Below, one piece after another: positions 47,229 through 55,180 of a stretch of DNA of 56,432 nucleotides (its first letter is position 1; every line of letters starts with the position of its first letter). Source of the DNA: an uncultured Aquimarina sp. (GTDB lineage: Bacteria > Bacteroidota > Bacteroidia > Flavobacteriales > Flavobacteriaceae); contig CANLYR010000026.1 in NCBI GenBank assembly GCA_947495425.1, positions 1 through 56,432 on the forward strand, written 5' to 3'. Made by a program: the position numbers and the translations under genes. Under the pieces are notes generated by a model, which saw nothing but the letters and a program-made list of their open reading frames with translations, did not search any database and was not told where the DNA came from.

Positions 47229-47771
47229 TCACAAGGATACTATGGTAGTAATCTTTAGTGATGGATTAATCTGTGAAATGATAGTAATACTCTTATCATT
47301 TCTTTGTACCACTCTGGTTTCGGGAGTTTCTACGATGTCAAACTCGTCTTTAAGCGACAACAATGGGGCATCGGGCGGCGCTACTGCTGTTTTGGCTTCC
47401 TGAAGCTGCGTTGTTCTTAGATAAATAGACAACGGTCTGGGTTTAAAATCAATAAGCCACGCAATCAATTCCAGGTTGGCTGGCGTTGTTGATTTGGTGT
47501 CTCCATTCAGAAAATTAACGATGGGTTTAAACTTGTCTCCTTTTACGCGTTCGATTGCATACAGCTTATTTTCACCATCTTCAAATTTAAAAAAGCGATT
47601 CAAGATACTTTCATCATAAGGTTCTTTTCTACGATTAAGTAGCCATATACAGGCTTCTTTAATTTGTTTTCGGGTAGGTTTTAGCAGGTAGCTACTCATT
47701 TCTCCTCCCTTTTCAATTTTGTACTTTTCAAGGATCTCCTCCCTGTAGGTAACACTTGTTTTTCTTTTCAT
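47229..47771 (-). CDS. Hypothetical protein, divergent from the sensor locus
   Basis: 180 residues, cytoplasmic, basic N terminus (MKRKTSVTYREEILEKYKIEKG), then a helical stretch rich in Lys/Arg (LKPTRKQIKEACIWLLNRRKEP), a middle FFKFEDGENKLYAIERVKGDKFKPIVNFL and a more extended C terminus. No family is recognised. Its start faces the lipoprotein/kinase genes across 344 bp of regulatory DNA, and five phased GGAAT/GGATT repeats end 18 bp before its ATG. Co-regulation with the sensor locus is an inference. Confidence 0.65.
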   Translation of the reverse strand: MKRKTSVTYREEILEKYKIEKGGEMSSYLLKPTRKQIKEACIWLLNRRKEPYDESILNRFFKFEDGENKLYAIERVKGDKFKPIVNFLNGDTKSTTPANLELIAWLIDFKPRPLSIYLRTTQLQEAKTAVAPPDAPLLSLKDEFDIVETPETRVVQRNDKSITIISQINPSLKITTIVSL

Positions 47772-47788
47772 AATTATTTCAGTTTATC

Positions 47789-47832
47789 GGAATCTTCAGG
47801 ATTTCAAAGGAATCTTTGGAATCCTTGGAATT
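47789..47832. repeat. Five phased GGAAT/GGATT repeats before the 180-residue gene
   Basis: GGAATC, GGATTT, GGAATC, GGAATC and GGAATT begin at 47789, 47799, 47809, 47818 and 47827, i.e. every 9-10 bp, one turn of the helix, in a 44-bp block directly upstream of the ATG (minus strand). This spacing suits cooperative binding of a regulator. Confidence 0.55.
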
Positions 47833-47927
47833 GTTTATCCATAAAGCAGGAGACGCTTTATACATTTACAATAAGAATAAGTTCCCGGTTACATACTGCT
47901 AACATAGTGAATGTATCGACCCGGTTT

Positions 47928-47943
47928 TTACGGAAATCCGTAA
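47928..47943. promoter_or_regulatory. Palindrome TTACGGA-AA-TCCGTAA, second copy
   Basis: Same 7-bp arms as at 2698-2713, and also followed by GG. It lies 157 bp before the 180-residue gene and 173 bp before the lipoprotein gene. The response regulator encoded at 50314 is a natural candidate binder, but this is unproven. Confidence 0.5.
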
Positions 47944-48115
47944 GGCATGTTTTTATCGTCAATTAGGAAGGTTACGATACGCACTGCTGAAGGATTTCAA
48001 CTTTCCTAAAAAAATAAAGGAGTACTCCCTTTTTACGTTACCCGTCATCGATATCAACATATCCGGAAAAAATCCGGGCGGGGGCTTTTTGTCAAATTTT
48101 TAAAAAGAAAAAATT

Positions 48116-48271
48116 ATGAAAACGATATACTATATACTGATCGCCTTATTTATGACCGCAAGTTTTACCTCATGTACCGCAGATAGTGTGGCTGATAACG
48201 AAGATATTTCAATTGAAGAGGTTGGTACTACTGGTGGAACTGGACATGTAGGTGATGAAGATGAAGGTTAA
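48116..48271 (+). CDS. 51-residue acidic lipoprotein upstream of the sensor kinase
   Basis: ATG at 48116, TAA at 48269-48271. Residues 1-20 are a clear lipoprotein signal: MKTIYYILIALFMTASFTSC, with a hydrophobic core and lipobox FTSC (Cys20). The mature ~31 residues are acidic and Gly/Thr-rich, ending VGTTGGTGHVGDEDEG. No domain is known. It precedes the TPR histidine kinase by 70 bp, separated by a strong hairpin, and is probably on the same transcript. A periplasmic lipid-anchored peptide beside a kinase with a periplasmic TPR domain suggests a ligand or co-sensor; this is inference. The gene is easily missed because of its size. Confidence 0.7.
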   Translation: MKTIYYILIALFMTASFTSCTADSVADNEDISIEEVGTTGGTGHVGDEDEG

Positions 48272-48276
48272 AATTT

Positions 48277-48322
48277 AATTTGGGTGTATGCTAATATAAA
48301 ATCTATAGCATACACCCAAATT
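48277..48322 (+). terminator. Perfect 17-bp hairpin between lipoprotein and kinase genes
   Basis: AATTTGGGTGTATGCTA (48277-48293) pairs fully with its complement at 48306-48322 around a 12-nt loop. What follows is T-rich but not a continuous T run. It may act as a partial terminator or attenuator or stabilise the lipoprotein mRNA, lowering kinase expression relative to lipoprotein. Confidence 0.6.
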
Positions 48323-48341
48323 AATTTAGTAATTTTAGGGA

Positions 48342-50297
48342 ATGAAACTTTGGCGTGTCAATTTCCCTTCTTTGTTATGTATAGGGGGCATATATCTATA
48401 TACCCTCTCTTCAGTATTCTGTCAACATCAAACAATACAAACTCCACCGCAAAAAGTATTAGACAGTATCCTCCAATATTATTCCTTAAGCAACCAAGAT
48501 TCTTTATCATTATCAAAGCGATTACAGTTTGCTTCTTCTTTCTTAAAGGGTGCAAAGTCGTATCAACAAGATTCATTACTATATATTGGACTGATGCGTA
48601 AGACCAAATTATTAGGTAAAGCTAAAATGTATGACAGTGCGATTGTCTATTCTAACCGATTATATGACTTTGCAGAAAAAAATGGAGACACTATATACAT
48701 TTTAAAAGCATTTACCAAATTGGGTATCTATCATAAAAATAATAATCAGTTATCAAAAGCTTTTCAATATTATAATAATGCGTTTAAAATTTCTAGATTA
48801 ATTAATGATAGTATACAAGCGGGTAAAAGCCTACTCCAAATGGCTAATATTCAAAATTTTTCAGGAGATTATTCAGGTAGTAAGAATACCGCAATTGATG
48901 GATTAAAATATATAGAAAACACATCTGATTTAAGAAGTATATCCGGTTTATATCATGTTATTTCAGTAGCTAATTTTGAGCAAAAAAATTATGAAGAAGC
49001 ATTTAAATATAATAGTAAAGCTTTAACATTAGCTAGAGATAGTGTATCTATTAGTTTCATTAAAATGAGTAATGTTCTAATGTTTAAAAATGCTAAAGCT
49101 CTTTTTCTTGCAAATACATCCAATTATAAGCAAGCAATATCGATTCTTAAAACTTTAGTTTCTGATTCAATTGTTATTAATGATAAAATAGAATATGCTA
49201 GGGTATTAGGCAATATGGGGTATATACAATGGTTTCAAAATCCTTTAAATAAAAACTCAGAAGTATTACTGTTAAAAGCTAGAGATATAAGAAAGAAAGC
49301 AGAAAATACTGAAGGGTTGATTGCCAGCAATATTTATTTAACCAAGTATTATTTCAATAAAAACAAAGTAAAAGCTTTGCAGTATGCAGAAGAAGCCTAT
49401 CAAAATGCATTACAACTAAAAAGTTTGACTTCGATCATCGAAGCTTTAGGCTATATATTTCAACTCAAAGAAAATACCAATGCCGAGGCCAAGGTATTTA
49501 ATGAAACCTACCTAAAGCTACAAGAAATTAACCAAAGCAACCGCGAGATCTATGCTGTAACCAAATATGAGAATGATAAACTAACCAATGAAAACCTGGT
49601 GCTAAAAGCAGCTACGGCCAAAAAAGAACGGCAAAAGATTATTTACCTCTTTGGTACGATTATTCTATTATTGGGAGGTGGGCTTATCTTTTATCTTTCA
49701 AATCAACGGTATAAGAGAGAAAAAATACGCGATGTGTTTAATGCAGAAACCCGTATTTCTAAAAAAATTCATGATGAGCTTGCCAACGATGTATATAATG
49801 TGATGACCAGGATTCAAAACAATACAGATAATCACGAAGTATTAGATAAGCTAGAAAATATTTATGGTAGAACACGTGACATCTCGAGAGAGCACAACAG
49901 TTTTGATACTGGTGCAAATTATCTGCATGAGCTTAGGGGGATGTTGAGTAGTTATAGTGCTAATGATGTTAAAATTATCATAAAAAACATCGATGATATC
50001 AAGTGGCAAACCATTACACCCGAAAAGAAGATAGTAGTGCATCGCATCATACAAGAATTGATGGTGAATATGAAGAAGCATAGCCAGGCAGGGCTGGTGG
50101 CTATTACGTTTAAGAAAAAAAATAAACATATAGAAATTAGCTATGCCGATAATGGTGTAGGGGTTTCAAAAAATGAGATTTTGTATAGTAGCGGACTTCA
50201 GAATGCGGAAAACCGTATAAAAACGATTCATGGATCATTTATCTTTGAATCAGAAAAAGGAAAAGGCTTTAAAGCCAAAATACATTTTCCGAGTTAA
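48342..50297 (+). CDS. TPR-containing sensor histidine kinase
   Basis: 651 residues. Signal peptide about 1-28, then a periplasmic TPR-rich domain (about 40-400; e.g. AFTKLGIYHKNNNQLSKAFQYYNNAF), a coiled coil (about 392-430), one membrane helix at 432-453, and a cytoplasmic HisKA_3-type dimer region with His477 (RISKKIHDELANDVYN). The ATPase domain shows the N box (IIQELMVNMKKHSQAG, about 569-584), DNGVG near 603, and SSGLQNAENRI. It phosphorylates the response regulator 16 bp downstream. The TPR part matches the AraC-type protein at 51909 without gaps, about 30 mismatches in 150 residues (80-230), so the two sensors share an origin. Confidence 0.9.
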   Translation: MKLWRVNFPSLLCIGGIYLYTLSSVFCQHQTIQTPPQKVLDSILQYYSLSNQDSLSLSKRLQFASSFLKGAKSYQQDSLLYIGLMRKTKLLGKAKMYDSAIVYSNRLYDFAEKNGDTIYILKAFTKLGIYHKNNNQLSKAFQYYNNAFKISRLINDSIQAGKSLLQMANIQNFSGDYSGSKNTAIDGLKYIENTSDLRSISGLYHVISVANFEQKNYEEAFKYNSKALTLARDSVSISFIKMSNVLMFKNAKALFLANTSNYKQAISILKTLVSDSIVINDKIEYARVLGNMGYIQWFQNPLNKNSEVLLLKARDIRKKAENTEGLIASNIYLTKYYFNKNKVKALQYAEEAYQNALQLKSLTSIIEALGYIFQLKENTNAEAKVFNETYLKLQEINQSNREIYAVTKYENDKLTNENLVLKAATAKKERQKIIYLFGTIILLLGGGLIFYLSNQRYKREKIRDVFNAETRISKKIHDELANDVYNVMTRIQNNTDNHEVLDKLENIYGRTRDISREHNSFDTGANYLHELRGMLSSYSANDVKIIIKNIDDIKWQTITPEKKIVVHRIIQELMVNMKKHSQAGLVAITFKKKNKHIEISYADNGVGVSKNEILYSSGLQNAENRIKTIHGSFIFESEKGKGFKAKIHFPS

Positions 50298-50313
50298 GTT
50301 AAATATATAGACT

Positions 50314-50982
50314 ATGTTCAATAAAATTTTAATAACAGAAGACCTGGGGAGCATCAATCATGGGATCGCTAATATTCTTTATGAAAGAACAGGTGTAGAA
50401 GATATACAGCAAGCACAATATTGCGATGAAGGGTATCTACGGTTTAGACGGGCAAATGAAGACGGCAAACCTTTTGATCTTATGATTACAGATCTTTCTT
50501 TTAAAGAGACGCATCGGGAGCGTAGATTGAGTTCGGGTATTGAGCTAATAGAAGCCGTAAGAATCTTACAACCTGATATCAAAGTAATTGTGTATTCTAT
50601 GGAGGACAGACCGGGCAAAGTAAAATCATTTTTTACCGATCAAAAAATCAATGCCTATGTATGCAAAGGACGCAAGGGATTAAACGAACTGGTACAATCT
50701 GTGGTAGAAGTGTATAGTGGTAATACCTATATCTCGCCACAATTAGAGAATGCCATGAGCAAGAAAAATGTTTTCGAGCTCAAGGATTATGATATCCTGC
50801 TACTAAAACATCTATCAGACGGACTTACTCAGGAGGAGATAGGGAAGTATTTTAAGAAAAATCATATCTCTCCTAATAGTATAAGTTCTATAGAAAAACG
50901 CCTGAATAAACTAAAATATAGTTTTAAAGCAAAAAACGCAATACACCTGGTGGCCATGACAAAAGATCTTGGCTTGTTATAA
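50314..50982 (+). CDS. DNA-binding response regulator (LuxR/FixJ-like output)
   Basis: 222 residues. Receiver domain about 1-130: acidic pair E9-D10 (ILITEDLGS), phosphoacceptor D60 (LMITDLSF), and the Lys of YVCKG near 155. The output domain (about 160-222) is a diverged NarL/FixJ-type helix-turn-helix: LSDGLTQEEIGKYFKKNHISPNSISSIEKRLNKLK. It is the partner of the upstream kinase (16 bp apart). Its likely target is an inverted repeat, for which the TTACGGA palindromes are candidates. A strong terminator follows. Confidence 0.88.
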   Translation: MFNKILITEDLGSINHGIANILYERTGVEDIQQAQYCDEGYLRFRRANEDGKPFDLMITDLSFKETHRERRLSSGIELIEAVRILQPDIKVIVYSMEDRPGKVKSFFTDQKINAYVCKGRKGLNELVQSVVEVYSGNTYISPQLENAMSKKNVFELKDYDILLLKHLSDGLTQEEIGKYFKKNHISPNSISSIEKRLNKLKYSFKAKNAIHLVAMTKDLGLL

Positions 50983-51013
50983 CGACTACTTACTTGGCTT
51001 TGGCGAGCTCATT

Positions 51014-51056
51014 AGGGTTGAATGCTAAGTGTATCTTAGGGTTCAACCTTTTTTTT
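51014..51056 (+). terminator. Terminator after the kinase/regulator operon
   Basis: AGGGTTGAA (51014-51022) pairs with TTCAACCTT (51042-51050) and an inner CTAAG/CTTAG stem adds to it; T run to 51056. Confidence 0.8.
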
Positions 51057-51204
51057 GATGGTGTATGGAGTGTGAGTTGATTATGCCCCTCTTCTTAATC
51101 CTTTCCCCATTTATAATTAGCGCTTCGAGGGCCTCAGCGCAAACCAGTCGAAGTAAAGGGTAAAGGACTTTTTAGCTGGTTTGATAATGGTGTGTTTTTA
51201 CGTG

Positions 51205-51269
51205 TTTGAGTTTTTGAGTAGGTTTGCTTTTGAATTGAAGTAAGGCCATAATTATAAAAAAATAAAAAG
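51205..51269 (+). repeat. 65-bp dispersed repeat, copy 1
   Basis: About five mismatches separate it from 53795-53858. Core: GGTTTGCTTTTGAATTGAAG, then GCCATAATTATAAAA. It lies downstream of the regulator gene, as copy 2 lies downstream of the AraC-type gene. Confidence 0.75.
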
Positions 51270-51445
51270 CTTGCTTCCCACAACATGCAGCCGTGTGTAT
51301 ACAACTGTATTGCAAATAATGAGAACAAAAAGCAGTCAATCCGGAAGGGGTGCATGCACACATTATTATCATTTTCGGGCTTTTAAAACTATAGAATTAA
51401 ACGATAGTGTGTATAGCATCTACTGCTTTGCATTTTGAAAGATTA

Positions 51446-51498
51446 ACCCCTACCGCCCCGCTATGGGCGGGACACCTTCCCCTACCAAGGGAAGGAAC
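51446..51498 (-). repeat. REP-like bipartite hairpin, inverted copy
   Basis: Read on the minus strand: CTTCCCTTGGTAGGGGAAG, then a GTGTCCCGC-CCATA-GCGGGGCGG hairpin and a closing AGGGG. Same build as the other copies, opposite orientation. Confidence 0.6.
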
Positions 51499-51690
51499 CT
51501 AAAAAAACTTATATTGTTTGTGTATATACGATAGCCCCGAGGGGAAAGGGCTTTTAGCTTGTTTGATGGTAGTGAGTTAGTGAGTATAAAATTGAAAAAT
51601 GCTAAATGTAAAAGTGAATATTATATACTGAATAAAGAAAAAGGAATACTGAATGATAAAGGAATAACGATTTTTTTATAATAAGAGTAA

Positions 51691-51740
51691 AGCTTCCTCC
51701 TCAGTAAGGGGAGGCCCCGCCTGTGGCGGGGGAGGGGTTT
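51691..51740 (+). repeat. REP-like bipartite hairpin, variant copy
   Basis: AGCTTCCTCCTCAGTAAGGGGAGG, then CCCCGCC-TGT-GGCGGGG and a closing AGGGG. The second hairpin has a different stem but keeps the layout. Confidence 0.6.
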
Positions 51741-51908
51741 GTTGAAGTAAATCTAACAGTTCTATTCATAAACGATAAGTTAAAACGAAAACCAAACATC
51801 CTATATAACTCTCCTCCTTGTAAGCAATTAAAAAAGTACAAAAATACAAGCCCTCTATTCATAACAACCCAATAGCTGCATATTACCTCGATTTAGTATT
51901 TTAGTACC

Positions 51909-53723
51909 ATGAAATACAGGCAACAATTTTTTTTTGCGAGCACCTTTTGTATTAGAGTATGTTGTTTTTGGTTGAGTACAGCGGCTATGGGACAGGATCA
52001 ATCTCAGGTACAACCAGCTCCTCATACGTTGGATAGTTTATATCAATATTATAGATATAGCAAGTCGGATTCTTTATCAATACCCGAGCGTTTAGACTAT
52101 GTATCTTCTTTTTTAGATGGGATTACACCATCGCAGCACGATTCGTTGATGTATATAGGATTAATGCGAAAAACTAAATTATTAGGTGAAGCTAAAATGT
52201 ATGATAGTGCGATCTTCTATTCCCATCAATTATATGATTTGGCAGAGCAGAATAAAGATACAACATACATGGTGAAAGCCTTTACCAAATTGGGTATCTA
52301 TCATAAAAACAATAATCAATTATCAGATGCTTTTCAATATTATAATGAAGCTTTTAAAAACTCTAGGGTAACTAATGATAGTATACGAGCAGGTAAAAGC
52401 TTGCTTCAAATGGCTAATATTCAAACTTTTTTGGGAGACTATTCGGGAAGTAAAGCTACAGCAATTAATGGATTGAAGTATATAGAAAACACTTCAGATT
52501 TAAGGAGCCTCTCAGGCTTATATCATATCATCTCAGTCGCCAATTGTCAACAAAAAAAATATAAAGAAGCCTTAAAATATAATGCGCAAGCCCTTGGACT
52601 TAATAAAGACAGTATTACAAAAAGTGCAATAGGGATTAATAATATTCTGATTTTTAAAAATACTAAAGCAAATATTCTAGCAGATCAAAAGAAGTATAAA
52701 GCAGCACTTTCAATTTTTTCAGCACTAGTATTTGATTCTATACTTCAAAATGATAAAAAAGAATATGCTAGAGTTTTGGGTAATTTTGGATATGTGCAAT
52801 GGCTCCAAAATAAAAATAACACTAATTCTCAAAAGTTATTGATTGATGCTTTGATAATAAATAAAGAAATAAATGATGTAGAAGGTTTAATAGAAAGTAA
52901 TATTTATCTTACTAAGTATTATTTTGATAACGATAAATCAAAAGCCCTGCTCTATGCCGAAGCTGCCTATCAAAATGCTGCAATACGACAGAATTCGGTT
53001 GCAATCATCGAAGCCTTAGGGTTTATCTTTAAACTAAAGGAGAATGTTACGTATGAAGCTCGAGTCTATGATAGTATACATCATAGACTACAAGAAATCA
53101 ACCAAAGCAATCGTGAAATCTATGCGGTGACCAAATATGAGAATGAAAAGTTAACAGCCAGAAATGAGGTGTTACAAGCACAGCAAGAGACCAGTACTAC
53201 GGTCGTATTTGTAGTTTTGGGCGTATTAACCTTAAGTCTGGGTGGGTTGATCTACTACTATGGCAATCAAAAGCGTTATAAAAGACGCTTTTTGGCTCTT
53301 ATTGATACTACTGACCATAAAGCAAAGGCATCTGCTGCCTCAGAAACCAGCACCCCTTCGCACGTGATTAGTGACAGCACCCTGCAACATTTGCTTACAC
53401 AATTAGAACACTTCGAGGAGCAACACGAGTATCTGGCGCCTCATCTTACGGTCCATGATTTGGCAAAACGATTTGGCTCTAACTCAAGTTACTTATCGGT
53501 AGTGGTTAATACCTATAAAGAAAAGAGTATTAGCCAATATATAAACGATTTGCGTATTGATTATGCGGTTGAGAAATTACAATCAGATGCAGTGTTTAGA
53601 AAATACACAATCAAAGCCATTGCCAAAGAAGTCGGCTTTAGTTCTTCAGAAAGTTTCTCAAAAAAGTTTTATAAAAAAACAGGAATTTATCCTTCGTATT
53701 TTGTTAAGAATCTAGAGGGATAG
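51909..53723 (+). CDS. Membrane-spanning TPR sensor with AraC-type DNA-binding domain
   Basis: 604 residues. Signal-like N terminus (about 1-29), a periplasmic TPR domain (about 40-400) aligning gaplessly with that of the kinase at 48342, the shared linker QEINQSNREIYAVTKYEN, a coiled coil, one membrane helix at about 430-452, and a cytoplasmic C-terminal AraC/XylS helix-turn-helix pair (about 500-600: LTVHDLAKRFGSNSSYLSVVVNTYKEKS, then IKAIAKEVGFSSSESFSKKFYKKTGIYPSYF). It therefore senses outside and binds DNA directly, a one-component design. Targets are unknown; with the kinase it may read the same cue with a different output. Confidence 0.88.
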   Translation: MKYRQQFFFASTFCIRVCCFWLSTAAMGQDQSQVQPAPHTLDSLYQYYRYSKSDSLSIPERLDYVSSFLDGITPSQHDSLMYIGLMRKTKLLGEAKMYDSAIFYSHQLYDLAEQNKDTTYMVKAFTKLGIYHKNNNQLSDAFQYYNEAFKNSRVTNDSIRAGKSLLQMANIQTFLGDYSGSKATAINGLKYIENTSDLRSLSGLYHIISVANCQQKKYKEALKYNAQALGLNKDSITKSAIGINNILIFKNTKANILADQKKYKAALSIFSALVFDSILQNDKKEYARVLGNFGYVQWLQNKNNTNSQKLLIDALIINKEINDVEGLIESNIYLTKYYFDNDKSKALLYAEAAYQNAAIRQNSVAIIEALGFIFKLKENVTYEARVYDSIHHRLQEINQSNREIYAVTKYENEKLTARNEVLQAQQETSTTVVFVVLGVLTLSLGGLIYYYGNQKRYKRRFLALIDTTDHKAKASAASETSTPSHVISDSTLQHLLTQLEHFEEQHEYLAPHLTVHDLAKRFGSNSSYLSVVVNTYKEKSISQYINDLRIDYAVEKLQSDAVFRKYTIKAIAKEVGFSSSESFSKKFYKKTGIYPSYFVKNLEG

Positions 53724-53794
53724 GAGGAGGCAGCAGCAGTTGGCAGTTGACGGTCAGTTGTTGGCAGTTTTTGAGTTTTTGAGTCTGTGAGTTT

Positions 53795-53858
53795 TTGAGT
53801 TTGTGAGTGGGTTTGCTTTTGAATTGAAGTAGAGCCATAATTATAAAAGAATAAAAAA
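53795..53858 (+). repeat. 65-bp dispersed repeat, copy 2
   Basis: Near copy of 51205-51269; directly followed by a REP-like element. Confidence 0.75.
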
Positions 53859-53910
53859 CTTCGTCTCCACTATAATTGTTGAGGTGTCGCCTCTAGGCGA
53901 CGGAGGGGTT
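53859..53910 (+). repeat. REP-like bipartite hairpin
   Basis: First half degenerate; the second half GTGTCGCCT-CTA-GGCGACGGAGGGG is close to the copy at 56339. Confidence 0.55.
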
Positions 53911-54167
53911 GGTCAAAGCAACCCTTACATGCTTCTCCATAAACGCGAAGTTAGAACGAATTAAGAACACTTCATATTGAATATTTAATACTTAATCTGC
54001 AACACAAACAACCATCATTACAACTTTTTTACTGCGGATTAGGACATAACAACCCATATTTTCAAATATTTTTTTAATATTCTGATATTCAGTGTTTGGT
54101 AAATGTATTTAGGAGTCGTAATATATAAAAAGACACCCTGTATTTTATAAAACACGACATACTATGC

Positions 54168-54199
54168 TTGTTTATCATTTGGTTTTGCCCCTACATTTG
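54168..54199 (+). promoter_or_regulatory. Promoter of the 94-residue gene
   Basis: TTG (54168-54170), 21-nt spacer, TACATTTG (54192-54199), 20 nt before the ATG. Confidence 0.65.
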
Positions 54200-54219
54200 G
54201 CATCAATAAAACCTAACCC

Positions 54220-54504
54220 ATGGAAACTAATCTACAGGAGCACAAACACAACTATATCGCAGTAATTTTACAAGGATTACATCTCACTATGGACACGTTT
54301 GTGTACAATCTAGTACACTACGGTCGATATGAAATCATTCTCTATTGTTGGATTATCAAACTCTACCAAAAACAAGTCCCAACCGATCAGGCAATACAAC
54401 AGATTTATAAAGCCAGAAACATATTTTTATTAAGAGCGCATGAAAACGGCTGTAAAAAACTACAAACAAATACGTTGAGAGATGTGAGTCCACCTTTTCC
54501 TTGA
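54220..54504 (+). CDS. Hypothetical 94-residue protein
   Basis: No family is recognised. The sequence is moderately hydrophobic with a helical middle (AVILQGLHLTMDTFVYNLVHYGRYEIILYCWIIKLYQ), His/Tyr/Lys-rich and without a signal peptide; the second half is charged and ends in SPPFP. A good promoter 20 bp upstream argues that it is expressed. It might form a membrane-associated or helical-bundle protein; this is a guess. Confidence 0.6.
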   Translation: METNLQEHKHNYIAVILQGLHLTMDTFVYNLVHYGRYEIILYCWIIKLYQKQVPTDQAIQQIYKARNIFLLRAHENGCKKLQTNTLRDVSPPFP

Positions 54505-54676
54505 TCCCCTCTTACGTTTACCTGATCTATCTATGTCGACTACTCCCTTTATTGTCAACTATGTGTAGTGTAAGTAAACAACCAAGGGGGGAGTAAAACA
54601 ATGATCCTTACTACAGCATAAAGTGTTTAAAAAATGAAACATTATTTTAATCAAAATACATTAAAAATAACAAACA

Positions 54677-55171
54677 ATGAGCGAAAACAACAGAATTAGC
54701 AAAACCTTATCACAAGGAGAAATTACTGAGATTCGGGTAAATGTTGATGCCCTTAAGAAATCCTTTACTTTTTTACAAAACCTTACCCCTGGAGAGCGTA
54801 AGAATCTCCCCAAAATTAATAGTGCCAATAAAATCTTTGCCGAAGATAGTATTCATACTCTCGAGAGTGCCCAGGGATGGATTCCTAAAGTACTTACCGC
54901 AGCAGAAGCACGAAAAGACCTTACCCTTTTTGAACAATTAGATCCCATAATCTTAGAACTCGAAATCCTTTTACGCCAGATGAAAGACACCCAGATCATT
55001 GCAGGGAGTGAGGCCTATAGAACGGCATTAGCAGTCTACAGTCTTGCAGATGCAGCTAGGAAAATGCCGATGGAAGGGGCACAAAGTGCCTATGAGCTCT
55101 TAAAATCTCGGTTTTCACAAAGCGTTAATACCAGTACACCTTCAGAACCGACTACCTCTACTGACGAATAA
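54677..55171 (+). CDS. Hypothetical 164-residue helical protein
   Basis: Cytoplasmic, all-helical, without a signal peptide: an N-terminal stretch TEIRVNVDALKKSFTFLQNL, a central acidic region (LFEQLDPIILELEILLRQM), and SEAYRTALAVYSLADAARKM before a low-complexity Ser/Thr/Pro tail (SVNTSTPSEPTTSTDE). No known family. Its stop is followed within 10 bp by a 21-bp minisatellite in register with codons, so the gene may once have been longer. Confidence 0.65.
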   Translation: MSENNRISKTLSQGEITEIRVNVDALKKSFTFLQNLTPGERKNLPKINSANKIFAEDSIHTLESAQGWIPKVLTAAEARKDLTLFEQLDPIILELEILLRQMKDTQIIAGSEAYRTALAVYSLADAARKMPMEGAQSAYELLKSRFSQSVNTSTPSEPTTSTDE

Positions 55172-55180
55172 TACAGGGTA

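Larger units (their letters stand above)
47772..48115. promoter_or_regulatory. Divergent control region with three symmetric sites
   Basis: 344 bp without a gene. Besides the phased repeats it holds TTACGGA-AA-TCCGTAA (47928-47943), the palindrome GGAGTACTCC flanked by AAA and CTTT (48019-48028), and the stem CCGGA-A5-TCCGG (48063-48077) followed by a G/C-rich tract. Such density before a sensor locus suggests several layers of control. No TAnnTTTG box is evident. Confidence 0.55.
50983..51908. other. 926-bp repeat-bearing gap, no supported gene
   Basis: After the terminator the gap holds one copy of a 65-bp repeat (51205-51269), two REP-like elements (51446-51498 and 51691-51740) and AT-rich filler. 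Short overlapping minus-strand frames between 51134 and 51372 have no family resemblance and look accidental. The last 20 bp before the next gene (TTTAGTA-TTTTAG) resemble the sequence before the kinase gene. Confidence 0.6.
53724..54219. other. 496-bp repeat-rich gap
   Basis: Begins with degenerate TTGGCAGT and TTTTGAGT runs, then copy 2 of the 65-bp repeat, a REP-like element (53859-53910), AT-rich DNA, and the promoter of the next gene (54168-54199). No gene is seen. Confidence 0.6.

Noticed and set aside
51134..51372. Overlapping 75- and 66-residue minus-strand frames
   Set aside because: They overlap each other in two frames and contain part of a dispersed repeat; no conserved domain or promoter.
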